From the NCBI RefSeq assembly GCF_026745355.1, contig NC_079210.1:7619972-7683971 (forward strand): a stretch of 64,000 bases of DNA. Reading direction: 5' to 3'. Source of the stretch: Beta vulgaris subsp. vulgaris (Eukaryota; Streptophyta; Magnoliopsida; Caryophyllales; Amaranthaceae). Positions within the stretch are counted from its first letter, which is position 1; each line of letters begins with the position of its first letter. The position numbers were made by a program, and so were the translations under genes. Under the pieces are notes generated by a model. It searched no databases. It saw only the letters and a program-made list of their open reading frames with translations, and was not told where the DNA came from. Of this stretch, positions 1 through 10,822 are shown piece by piece.

Positions 1-1361
1 GTCTAACGGTTACCATTTTAAAATCATGTGGGGCTCTGTACAACTAATATTGCTGCGGTTTCCACGTAGGACCGCAGCAATATTAGTTGTCACTTAAAAA
101 AAAAACGGATTTCTTTCACTTAGGTTTTTCCCCTTATTTTCTCACTCTCACTCAGCGCCTCACCCTCAGTCTCTCACTCTCTCTCAGCGCCTCACCCTCT
201 CTTCTCTCTCTCATCCTCTCAACCCTCTCTTCTCTCTCTCTCATCTCTCTCAACCTTTCTAAGCGGACGACGAAGCCGACGACGAAGCCAGATCTGACGA
301 CGGTGCTCAACCGAAGAAATCGAACACCTTACTCGCCGGAGATTCGTCGAAGGCGGCGTATTGGGGTCGCACATGGTCGCGTCAAAAACCAGATCTGGCC
401 TATTATAGTTGGTCGCACATGGTCACGACAAAAACCAGATCTGAACGGACGACGAAACGGCCGTTGATGGCTTGCTGAGAAGCAACGAAGACCGTTCAGT
501 TCGTCGACCGCTCGAGTTTTCCTTCGCTTCTTCAGTTCGTCGACCGTTCAGATCTGGTTTTTGTAAACCACTTTTTTTTCGGCCATTGTTGGTGAAATTT
601 GAGAGGATTTGCTTCTCTTTGGGTGCAGGTAAATATCATTCCAATTTTGCTTCTCTGATAACTAACCCTATTCTAAATAGACTGCTCAGCTTTCTTTCCT
701 TTCTATATAATCTAACAATGGTTCAGCAGGTCTTGAAGGGAACTTTCCGATGAACCCAAACACCGCCATTTAAACGTGTTAGCTGGAATATTTGTAAAGA
801 AATGCATCAGGGAGATTCAGTTTATAGTTGTATATATGTCTTATTTATATCACTGGTCATACTCTAAAGACCCTTAGTAGCTTAGTAATGTATTTGAGTT
901 GTATAATGTTGAATTAGAGGGAAGAAATTTGGATGAAATTGGTGTAATTTTATATTTGTTGTTTTTTACGTATATTATATTTTTTATGTTTTTGAATTTT
1001 GTATAATAATTTTTTGTCATTAGTATCAATCAATAGTGTTTTATTTTCTTCTCACTGTTTTGTCTTTCAAATTTGATGGTAAAATGCAAAAAAAAAAATT
1101 TTTTTTTTTACCTGTCAGACCCTATTGCTGCAGTTTTCCAAAAAAAAACCGCAGCAATATGCTTTCTAAATCTGATATAAAATACATATATATTGCTGCG
1201 GTTTGGCCTAAAAACCGCAGCAATATTTGTCGATATTACTGCGGTTTAAAACCGCAGCAATATAATTAATACCTATTGATACCCTCTTAATTGCTGCGCG
1301 CCCCAAATCGCAGCAATATGGCACTTTTTAACCGCAGCAAATAGCATTTATTCTACTAGTG
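1..1361 (+). mobile_element. Non-autonomous CACTA element E1 (GCTGCGGT hairpin family), left end outside window
   Basis: The right terminus reads as the complement of CACTAGTAGAATAAATGC and ends at 1361; a 3-bp target copy (CTA, 1362-1364) would follow. The subterminal zones (about 40-95 and 1125-1345) are built from the word ACCGCAGCAATAT in both orientations, forming short hairpins. Between them lies a pyrimidine-rich leader (about 130-260), a short exon-like stretch ending at a donor-like GGTAAAT near 628, and a T-rich intron-like stretch. A second copy lies inverted at 20150-21254; from its structure, about 140 bp of E1 lie to the left of base 1. Open frames at 87-753 are leader sequence with no recognisable domain, so I do not call a protein. 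The family is certain from the terminus and the second copy; the transcribed nature of the leader is inferred. Confidence 0.85.
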
Positions 1362-1574
1362 CTAGTTGGATCTATCAAATACAATCGACATGGAACCTCG
1401 TCCTAACATCAACGTAAAGTTCATGTATATAAGATATTATTTGAATAAAACACACATGTAAATATGATAATTATTTGTATAAAGGACATGTATATAAGAT
1501 AATTTTTTGTATAAAGCACATGTATATATTATAATTATATGTACCTTCAGCTAAGGAGAATGAGTGTCGGGAAA
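1362..1574. repeat. AT-rich 3' flank of TNPA relic with about 32-bp minisatellite
   Basis: Between the E1 terminus and the end of the TNPA-like frame there is no gene. At about 1415-1542 a unit of about 32 bp (ACATGTATATAAGATAATT followed by TTTGTATAAAG) repeats three to four times with mismatches. It probably belongs to the 3' untranslated or subterminal part of the decayed autonomous CACTA element. Confidence 0.55.
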
Positions 1575-2869
1575 TCAAGATAGTGGAGTACGTAGCTGAG
1601 TGGGCTGGGAAGCAGCTACCTCAAGAGATGGTCCAGGATATGGCCCAGGAGATGGCCCAGGATATGACCCAGGAGATGGCCCAGGAGATGGCCCAGGAGA
1701 TGGCCCAGGATATGGCCCAGCAAATGGTGAAGCAGATGGTGGAACAAATGATGGAATAGGTGGCTGAGTCGGCTGTGTAGGAGATGGCACAGCAAATGGT
1801 GGAACAAATGACGGAATAGGTGGCTGAGTGGGCTGTGTAAGAGATGGCACATCAATTGGTGAAGGGAAAAAATGATATAGCCCAACAGGTGACTGAGTAG
1901 GTGGTTGTACATGTGAAGGAAGTGACCCAACAGATGGTGAAGGATATGGCCCGGTAGGTGGATGTGTAGGTGACTGAGTGGGCTGTGAAATCATCACATT
2001 CTGCATGTATGTGGCGATGTCCTCCCTCCACCTTTCACTCATTTTCCGTATGAGTGTCTCCTCTTGTTCCTTACTCGATCTCCTATAGTGCGTACGAGGT
2101 ACGTGCCCAAAAGCCTTGGTATAGCCAACATTCACGCCCCCAAAACCATAACAGCGACCCGAATGATCTGGCTTCTCTCCAAGAGCCATAAAAAGTGTGT
2201 CTCTGTTACGAACCGGAATGAACTCACCCTTGGCTTGCTTCTCCTTGTAATCCAACTGCCCAAAAAGCAAGTTAACAGTAATAATGTAGTTAATAAATGA
2301 AAAAAACATTCATGTCAAACTAAAAGTTAATTATAATGATATATATACGTATTTGTCAGCTTCTTTCTTTGTTTCCTCAGCTGGAATAAATCGCTGTTTA
2401 GTAAAAAGATCTTTCTTATGCATCGCACACCACCAATCATCACCCCAGTTAAAACTTGAGGACACTGAGGAGGATGGTGTACTAGATGACGATCCAGAAT
2501 CAAAACTAGGTGGACCAAATTTCTCCTGCCTCCACAACTCTCTAGCATCTCCATAGCTCCTCTGACCTAAGTGGTGATGATGTGTTCTTCTTTGCGCTCT
2601 CGAGCGCCTTTTCTCGCTTTTTCTGCAAAATAAAAAAATACATTAAGTTAGTATAATATTATTTAAATCAATAAAACCAAGTTAATAATTAGATTATAAA
2701 CTTACTATAGCATCATCTGACGTCATCTTTTCGTTGAAGGTGGCCCAATCCTCCTTCTTGATGTGCTTGTATACATCTGGCGGACTATGACCTAACTTTT
2801 CTTTCTTTGATCTAACTCTCGTCATTGTTATCCAACCAGATACCAATTTGCTCTTAAAATCCCTACATC
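1575..2869 (-). pseudogene. CACTA TNPA-like protein, C-terminal exons (Transposase_24 / Ptta-En/Spm family)
   Basis: This is the C-terminal half of the second protein of an autonomous CACTA element, the DNA-binding partner of TNPD. Likely exons on the minus strand are 2706-2869 (ends at a GTAAGT donor; contains SKLVSGWITMTRVRSKK and DVYKHIKKEDW), 2351-2622 (acceptor TTTTGCAG; contains LWRQEKFGPPS and ETKKEADKY) and 1575-2255 (acceptor GGGCAG; contains YGFGGVNVGYTKAFG followed by RKMSERWREDIATYM). These are the features of the plant Ptta/En/Spm (Transposase_24) family. The last about 130 residues are a Pro/Ser/Gly-rich tail of degenerate PTQPPIPSFVPP and PGPSPG repeats. The upstream part of the gene is displaced: a CACTA MITE interrupts it at 2870-4395, and the N-terminal exons lie beyond the satellite at 12152-12761. 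I see no frameshift within these three exons, but the gene as a whole is broken by insertions. Confidence 0.75.
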
Positions 2870-4395
2870 CACTAGGGGAAAAAAAAGAAAGGGCTGCGCA
2901 AGAAGGGCTGCGCTTTTCTTAAAAGCGCAGCCCTACTAGTGAAGGGCTGCGCTTTTTTTAAAAAGCGCAGCCCTACAAAACAGAAGGGCTGCGCTTTTTA
3001 AAGAAAGCGCAGCCCTTCACTAGTAGGGCTGCGCTTTTAAGAAAAACGCAGCCCTTCTTACACTAAGAAGGGCTGCGCTTTTCTTAAAAGCGCAGCCCTA
3101 CTCAATGAAGGGCTGCGTTTTTTGGGACACGCGCAGCCCTTCATGGGCTTTATTTTTTTTATTTTGAAAAAAACACATTGGGCTTAAAAGACAAAGTGAC
3201 TAGGGTTTATTCCCACCCTCCCTCCCTCCCTCTCTCAGTCTCTCTCGCGCCTCTCACAAATATCATTCTCTCTCTCCTCTCTCTTCATCAGAAATTTTAT
3301 CAGTCATTTTTTATTTATCTCAGTCCCTCATTCTCCTCATTCTCTCTCGTCTCTCAATCTCGTCTCAGTAATTTCCTAAAACTTTCATGGCATAATTTCG
3401 GATCTTCTATAGAAATTGTCCATTTCTTATGGACGCCATTTCTTATACCAATTGGTTTTGTCTTATAATGTAACCACCTGAATCTTCCTCTTCCCTTCTT
3501 TTTTTTTTTTTTATTTATAAAAACCATCATTCTTTCATAATGAGTATAAATAATAGAAAGTTTTTGTTTGTTTATTGCATTTTGCTGCATCATTCTACAA
3601 TTAGAGCAGCCTTTTTCTGTCCAAATCTGGAGGTACTTCACGGCATTTTGCACGAAGCAACGCAATATTCGAATTTTCAGTGAGCACGAAGAAACGAAGA
3701 AACTTCCGGTGGTCTTACTAGAGATTTCAACTTCAGATCTATAATTTTAGGGTTTTTTTCATTTTCGTTTATTTTTTTTCATTTTTTGTTCATTTTCAGA
3801 TTATTTTATTTTTTTAGCGTTATTTTTTTTCATTTTCGTTAATGTTCATATTAGTTCCTGTTCAGATCTATAATTTTAGGATTATTTTTTTCATTTTTTG
3901 TTCAGTTTTGTTAATTTCTGTTTCTATTTTCGTTCCTTTTTTTTTCTATTTCCGTTCTTTTTTTTTTCATTTCAACACAAGATTTCTGGAATAATTGTTG
4001 TTTTGTTATATCTGTTGTTTAATTTCAGTTGTATATTACATTATTTTGGTTGTTATGATATTGATCACGCCTTTGGTTGTTGCTGCTGCTTTATCAAATT
4101 ATATTTTATTTCAATTTTTTTTTTATTTTTTTGGTCTAAAAGGGCTGCGCTTTTTACCTAAAAACGCAGCCCTTCACTTGTAAAAGGGCTGCGTTTTTTG
4201 GTAAAAAGCGCAGCCCTTCACTTGTAGAAGGGCTGCGCTTTTTGTAAAAAGCGCAGCCCTTCATTGTGAAGGGCTGCGCTTGAAAAGCGCAGCCCTACTT
4301 AAAAAGTGAAGGGCTGCTATTGAAAGGGCTGCTGTCAAAAAGCGCAGCCCTAAGGGCCTTTTTTAGCGCAGCCCTTCCTTATTTTTCCACTAGTG
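2870..4395 (+). mobile_element. Non-autonomous CACTA element with GGGCTGCGCTTTT hairpin arrays
   Basis: It runs from CACTAGGGGAAAAA at 2870 to the inverted terminus TTTTTCCACTAGTG ending at 4395, and is flanked by the 3-bp target copy ATC (2867-2869 and 4396-4398). It is inserted inside the TNPA relic. The left subterminal zone (about 2890-3145) holds six, and the right zone (about 4139-4375) about five, tandem hairpins of GGGCTGCGCTTTT facing AAAAGCGCAGCCC. The interior has a CT-rich leader (3205-3370) after AGGGTTTATTCCCACC, then a very T-rich stretch (3730-4130). No transposase domain is present. The short frames in the interior have no recognisable domain. Confidence 0.92.
2903..3056. repeat. 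Large nested palindrome made of GGGCTGCGC hairpins
   Basis: Within the left subterminal array, about 2903-2974 and 2983-3056 are near-perfect reverse complements around an 8-10 bp centre (ACAAAACAG). Each arm itself contains two smaller hairpins joined by CTACTAGTGAAG or its complement. The strand can therefore fold as small hairpins or as one arm of about 70 bp. Confidence 0.8.
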
Positions 4396-4434
4396 ATCTA
4401 ATGTTCACAGCAGACAACTACTGCTTCTTGTATG
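4396..4434 (-). pseudogene. Fragment of TNPA exon upstream of the MITE insertion
   Basis: If the MITE and one ATC copy are removed, the frame that gives SKLVSGW in the neighbouring exon continues for only about 10 residues (LSAVNIRCRDFK) before a TAG. A CAG or TAG just there could be the 3' splice site of the large intron that holds the satellite. The assignment rests only on position and phase. Confidence 0.4.
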
Positions 4435-4439
4435 GAACC

Positions 4440-4873
4440 AAGTCGGGAATGTGAAACATTATCTGTTTTTCAAAATAGGCTAAAATAGCTTATTTTGGTT
4501 CCAACGTGTTTATATGTTGTATTACCAATCAAAATTACCAATAAACACATGAAACTAAATATATATGATATGTTAGAGGTGTTTACAACTTAAATTAACA
4601 TGAAACAATTCATATTCATTCATTTGGAAAGAAAATGGCCCAAAATGGCCTAAAATGGCTTATTTTTGTTCCAACTTGTCTATATGTTGTATTACCAATC
4701 AAATCAACCAATAAATACATGAAACTAAGTATATATATGATATGTTAGAGGTGTTTACAACTTAAACTAGCATGAAACAATTCATATTCATTCATTTGGA
4801 AAGAAAATGGCCCAAAATGGCCTAAAATGGCTAATTTTGGTTCCAACTTGTCTATATGTTGTATTACCAATCA
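4440..4873. repeat. Satellite of about 172-bp units, left block
   Basis: About 2.5 copies of a unit containing CATTTGGAAAGAAAATGGCC, a TGGCCTAAAATGGCTTATTT stretch and TTCCAACTTGTCTATATG. Copies begin near 4450 (partial), 4620 and 4794. The array continues after the LINE at 10823-12150, so the two blocks were one array before the insertion. Confidence 0.9.
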
Positions 4874-4930
4874 AATATATCAATAAATACTTTTTTTTTT
4901 TGATAAGGAGAGAAAACTTAGGAAGACCCT

Positions 4931-7900
4931 TCAATCAGGGGGCCAACCTAAAACATCCTTGCGGATGAAAAGAGAAAAATCAATATCATAAGGAGGATAA
5001 TTATAGACGAGATCCGAGAGAAAGTGTCCACGATGCGCCATAAGGTCCGCTGTCTTGTTCGCTTCCCGAAAACAATGATGAACCTGAAAATTATCAAATT
5101 TAAGCAGATTAGCATTGACATCTAAAATGATATTATTAATTTCCCAGGGGACTTTCCAGATTTTCCTAACAGCATTAATAATAGCGAGGTTATCGCCTTC
5201 AATCTCTAGATTAGAAATATTAAGCGACAAAGCCGCATTAAGGCCTTCCTTAAGACCCCAAGCTTCGGCTTGCATGATAGAAATGTTAGGACCAAGAGAG
5301 CGAGCTCCAGCCATAAGAGCATCACCTGAAGAATCCCGAATCACAAAACCTAAAGCAGCATTACCATTATTTAATTTGGAGCCATCAAAATTATGTTTGC
5401 AAAAGCCAGGCACAGGGGGGGACCAGACCGAACCAGGCCCTGTGCAAGGTTTATCTCTCTTGGTGTTAGCAACTAGATTATGCTTAAAGCCTATTTCTTC
5501 TGAATTAAGAGCTTTTGACCACGAGGTAGCAAAATTACTAATAATAAAACTAGCCTTCCTAGAGGAAACCACTTCATCATTAAAAACAAGCTTATTCCTG
5601 AAAAACCACAAACCACCAAACAAAAGAAAAAAGAGATATTTCTGATTTAGACGACAATGAGAGACAAGCTTCCAAAACAGAACGGAAAGAAGTAAGATCT
5701 ATATTTGCTAAACAAGAAGGGGGACTCGGCCAATCAAACGAGGCCTTAAGATGGGAAAAAATATCTAACGTAAAAGGGCAGGCAAAACAAAGATGGCCTA
5801 TAGATTCTCCTGCATTATTACAGAACACGCATTGCTGCGGCCAAAAAACATGACTTTTCTCAAGACGCAATTTAGTTGGGATACCATCATTACAAGCTTT
5901 CCAAAGAAATTTTTTAATTTTAGGAGGAATATTAAGCTTCCAAATCCAATTAAACTCCACTTTTTCTAAAGAGGAGGGAAGAATCCCTTGTGCAAGAAGA
6001 GCCCCACTCTTAACCGAGTACTCACCATCAGCTGTAAGGCCCCATATGAGATATGATTATCTGGTTGTGACTCAGAGGGGATATAAATAGAACAAATCTG
6101 CGAAACAATGTGAGGAGGGACAAGGGAAAGAAGCATTTGAGAGTCCCATTGTCCAGAACACGTAATGATAGACTTAAGAGAGTATTGGAAAACCCAATTA
6201 TCCATCCAGAAGTTAATACATTTACCATGACCAATCTGCCAACGTAAACCTTTTTTAAAAATATCACGTAAACTTAGAAGGTTACGCCATTGCTAAGAAG
6301 CCGATTTAGAAGCTTTAACAGAAAAAATACTATTATTTTTTATGTACCTTTTTCGGACTAATTTGACCCACAAATTGTTATCATTTTTAACAATCCTCCA
6401 TAATAGCTTCATTTGGAGAGCTTGGTTGTTAGCTTCAGCCTTACGGGAACCTAATCCACCCGCCGATTTTGGCTTGCAAATTCGATCCCAACCAATAAGG
6501 TTAGGGGATTAATTAGTGGTTTCCTTGTTCCAAAAGAAATTTCTATATGTTCTATCCAGATTCACCAGGATAGATTTAGGCAACAGAAAGCTTTACATTT
6601 GGTTTAGTAGCCTTAGCAGCAAGATTTGATTGAAGAAGAACTGATCTACCTGCTTGGGAAAGAGCATTGGCTTTCCATTTAGGGAGTTGGCTAGTTGTTT
6701 TACTAACTACAGAACTAAAGGTTTCTTTAGTCACCTTAGAATGAATAATAGGACAGCCCAAATAATCTCCTAGATCATTAGTTTCCTGCATTTGAAGAAT
6801 AGAAGCAAAATTACATTTTTCTGCCTCTGGGATATTAGCAGTACATTGGAAAGAAGATTTAATGTAATTGACTAGTTGACCAGACATTGAACAATACTTA
6901 TCCAAAATTTGACGGATGATCAGACAATTATAATTAGTGGCTTTAGCAAAAATCATTGTGTCATCTGCAAAGGTAAGAAAAGGAATTCGCATACCTGTGT
7001 TTACCAATGGGAACTCCAATTGGTTTAATAGGGCCAGAAGCAGCTGAAGAAAGTAATCTAGCGAGAAGCTCAGCACACAAAATAAATAAATAAGGCGAAA
7101 GAGGGTCACCTTGTCTAATCCCTCGAGAAGAGGAGAATTTCTCACCTGGGAGCCCATTTACTAAGACAGAAAATGATGTAGAAGATACACATTCCTTTAT
7201 CCAACCTATCCATTGCGGACAAAAACCCATTTTATCAAGAGTAGAAAAGATATAATTCCACTCTAATCTATCATAAGCTTTCTCCATATCCAGTTTAATG
7301 GCTATCCAACCATTAGAACCCGATTTAGTTTTAAAAGATTGAAAGATTTCATGGGCAAATAAGAATATTATCCTGAATTAACCTATCAGGAATAAAAGCA
7401 CCTTGAAGGGGATGGATAATCTGACTCATGACTTCCATTAATCGATTGGTGATGATTTTTGAGATTATTTTATAGATGGTGGAACATAGGCTAATGGGTT
7501 GGAAATGGTTGGCAGAGGAAGGATTATCAATTTTAGGAATTAGGGCCAAAAAAGTATGATTTATTTCTTTTAAGATTTTTCCAGAATGGAAAAAGGCTTG
7601 AACAGCTCTTATAACACTATTACCTACTAGGGTCCAGTATTTTTGAAAAAAGAACGGGGGAAAGCCATCTGGTCCCGGGGATTATCAGGGGCTAGATCAA
7701 AAGTAGCCGCTTTAATTTCGTCTCCAGAGACTGACGAAGTTAGGAAAGCATTATTTTCTTCAGAGATGATATTATCCAAAAGAGAAAAATCATAGTCAGG
7801 ATGAAAATAAAATGAGCTATCAGAGGAGAATCTAGCTTTGAAAGCATTAGATAATTGTTGAGAAATAGCAACAGGATTCGTGATTACTTCACCTGTTGAA

Positions 7901-9060
7901 GAAACTATTTCTTTAATTTGATTCTTATTACGTCTAATAGACGCATGAGTATGATAGTAAGATGAGTTAGAATCTCCCAAAAGAAGATAATCAGTTTTAC
8001 TCTTCTGTTTCCAAAATTCGTTGCTAAAAGATAATAAACTGGAACGTTTTTTAAGAAAGAGTTCTTGTTTAGTTTGATAGGTAAGATTAGAAGGGTTAGC
8101 GAGGAGGGAAGATTGGATCTCCTGTAAACGTTCATCAACTTTCCTTAATTGGCGAAAAATATTGCCGAATTGAGATTTGTTCCAATGCTTGGACTTATCT
8201 TTTAATAACTTACAATTTTTAACTAGTCTAAACATATGTGAACCATCAAAATGGGTGCACCAAGTTTTCTTTACAAGGGTGTCGTAATCTTTTCTGAGGC
8301 ACCACATTTTTTCAAATCGAAAAGGAGGAGCCTTTGAATTACTAGAAGGGAGATAATTAAGAATAATCTGACAATGGTCTGACGAAGTGAAAACATGGTG
8401 AATTAATCTAGCTTATGGAAATAAAGAAACCCACGAAGTTGATGCTAGACCTCTATCAAGTCTTTCATGAATGTTGTTATCACCCGATTTTTTTTTCCTC
8501 CATGTGAACTGAGGGCCTAAAAAGGGAAGTTCTATACAAGGGAGATTACTCAAAATATTAGTCATGGTAATGACTCTAGAAGCACATACAGTAGCACCCC
8601 CTTTTTAATCATTTGCGTTTGAAATTTCATTAAAATCCCCTAGTATTACATAAGGGAGTTGAAGAGACAGGGCATACACAATAAGTTCAGACCAGAATTA
8701 TTTCTTGAATTCTTTCTTGGCAGGTGCATAAATGAAAATGGCAACATAACTAATATTAGAACTTGCAATATGAATTAAACAAGACATAAATCTAGCAGCT
8801 TTATATATAATAGAGAGACTAAATGGTTGGATATTACAAGTTTTCCACATTAACCATAATCCACCATAATAGCCTCTAGTTGGGATAAAGTCAAAAGCGT
8901 TGAATCCACATTGATTGATCATAGCTTGAGAGGGTGGGGATTGTGATTTCACTTCACAAAGCATCAAAATTCTAACATTTTTATGTAGACAAAAATCTCG
9001 AGTTTCTGCCAAAGCGTTCTTTCTAGCATTGCCTCTAATATTCCAACATGCAATAGACAT
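4931..9060 (-). pseudogene. LINE-A ORF2: endonuclease, reverse transcriptase, zf-RVT, RNase H (broken)
   Basis: ORF2 starts at ATG 9060 with MSIACWNIRG, the usual start of the L1 apurinic-type endonuclease in plants. Then follow CEVKSQSPP and IYAPAKKEF (endonuclease), a linker with DSNSSYYHTHASIRRNKN, RT blocks with MEKAYDRLEWNYIF, GIRQGDPLSPYLFILCAELL and the catalytic FADDTMIFAKA (near 6950), zf-RVT with WKACNDGIPTKLRLEKSHVF and CVFCNN (5800-5960), and RNase H with NFDGSKLNNG, EAWGLKEGL and EGDNLAIINAV (4931-5400). The frame is cut by many stops and shifts, for example near 8697, 8310, 7625, 7350, 6960, 6570 and 5960. It is not expected to make an active enzyme. Confidence 0.92.
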
Positions 9061-10805
9061 TATTGATTCACAAAAGGGTGGAAAGTTGGCTACCATGCAT
9101 CATAAGAGGGAGTAGATTAGTTCCGAAACATCTATAGTCAAACATGACAATTCTATACAACATTATCAGATATCTTGAAATGGAAAGCTTCCACATTATC
9201 TTCCAATAGAATGAAAGCACAACAAGAGTAGGGGACCACCCAAAATCCATTAATACTTGCAAATACTCATTGAGCTCTAAAACTCTTATGGGGTGCCACC
9301 ACCCTATTAACATGATGGGGGGAATAATAATAGCCTATTACCTTAAATGCCATCCTCAACAATAATATACAAACACTTATAATGATGCTTGCTTGATAAC
9401 TTGTAACTAATGAAATTCATAGATCTATTGAGAATGCCGACATTTTTCTTAGAAGCCTGCTTTAGGCACAAAAGGGCTAAATTATGGCAATAAATTTTGA
9501 AGAAAGAACTTGAAAAATCTCCAATCCAATAGCTTCTATAGCGTAGAGAGGAGTTTTTATAGAAAAGCAAATCTTTGCTACACACCCAACAAAATCCACT
9601 CCAATAACTTCTGTAGTCTAGATTGGATTTCATTGAGTTTATCGTTACATAGCCAATCATTCCAAATTCAGTGCATAGCATTTTGAAATAGCTATAACAG
9701 TTGGGTACTACAACCATAAATAAAGAACGTATTTCTAACCAAATCGAAAGTATGAGAATGACAACATACTGAACAGACCGACAATAGTCTATGAGAATAC
9801 CTTTCAAGGGGAATCCAAATTCCTTCAAAGTACCCACTTTTAATAATATATCACAAAATTTAGGAACTTTTCTGATTAAGTGCCTAACATAAGGCCAAAG
9901 AACATAAATATGACATATAATTATCTCATCAGTTTCTAACATCAATGCTACTCTTGAAATAATATCTAAAGTGAAGGGATAGTGAAGCAAACTCACCAAG
10001 TTGCTGCTTATATTAAATGCCAACGTATGAGTGGATTGCAAGCCATAACATCCACTTCTTAGCTTTGAAATTTGGCTTAGAAGGTACTCCAACGGGGAGG
10101 AGTGATCATATGACCACAATTTCATACCCCATAAACAATGATTGAACTCCCAACATTGGAAGGAGCCAACAATAATGCGAATAACTCTGAGAAAAACAGA
10201 GCAGCAACACCACCAAGAAGAAGATTATTAAAGGAAAACGAAGAATCAGGAGGACTCAAATCCAACAGATGAACAACGCCACGAATCCAACAGCCAAAAA
10301 CGAAATAACACACCCTACAAACCCTAGCCAAGAAGCCTAATTTGAACTTGAAAGGAAGAAACAAGAACCCTTTAATCCAATCTAAAGAATGAAATGAAAT
10401 TCCTGCATACAACTCATATCTGAATAAAATTACTTGAAGGATATACCGGAGATGAGATAAAAAATTCTCAGCAACTGAGAATTTCTTTTGAGCATTTGAG
10501 ATTTTTTTTTTTTGAGAAATTTGGGAACTCAATTGAGGGGAACTTTTGTACTGTATTGAAAACAAAATAGGGAACTGGTTCCATTAATCACAAGAACTAA
10601 AGATAGGAAACAAATGGTAGAAATAACGAGGAAGATTTTAGAAGTTTGGATGGCAGCAAGAGTCTCGAAATTGAATTGGGGAATTTTTGGATAACATTGG
10701 CTAGGGTTTCTATGTTGACAGATTTTTGAGGACTTGATGCTAGAGTCTCTCTCTCTAAGTTTCTCTCTCATGTTTTCTGTGTTTTCTTATAGTTTACAAT
10801 TTTTT
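9061..10805 (-). other. LINE-A 5' region lacking ORF1, with two open frames joined by ATGA
   Basis: This stretch should hold the 5' leader and a gag-like ORF1 but shows neither a DUF4283-like region nor a zinc knuckle. The 5' end is purine-rich on the minus strand (AGAGAGAGA near 10750) and contains AAACCCTA, like the leader of the intact LINE. Two frames are open, 10122-10565 (147 aa) and 9343-10125 (260 aa), with stop and start overlapping as ATGA. Both are rich in Phe, Leu, Tyr and Ile, have no domain I recognise, and may be chance open frames in U-rich RNA. Confidence 0.5.
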
Positions 10806-10822
10806 AATATATCAATAAATAC

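Larger units (their letters stand above)
4891..10805 (-). mobile_element. L1-type LINE inserted in the satellite (LINE-A), decayed
   Basis: The element is flanked by a perfect 17-bp target duplication, AATATATCAATAAATAC at 4874-4890 and 10806-10822. The 3' end is a poly(A) tract seen as T at 4891-4901. Gene order on the minus strand is endonuclease, reverse transcriptase, zf-RVT and RNase H. It differs from the intact LINE at 36527-43858 in having no recognisable gag-like ORF1: its 5' region is about 1.75 kb instead of 3.1 kb. The intact target duplication indicates a complete insertion, so the missing ORF1 was probably absent from the template RNA or lost later by an internal deletion. Confidence 0.93.

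Noticed and set aside
87..753. Two open frames in E1 as host genes
   Set aside because: Ser/Leu-rich translations of a CT-rich leader, no domain, and the same layout occurs in other non-autonomous CACTA elements with unrelated sequence.
2890..4380. Regularly spaced short palindromic repeats that look like a CRISPR array
   Set aside because: The repeats are abutting hairpins of one word without unique spacers of constant length, they lie just inside CACTA termini, and the genome is a plant's.
5115..5645. Plus-strand 176-codon frame
   Set aside because: It is antisense to the RNase H and neighbouring region of LINE-A and has no motif of its own.
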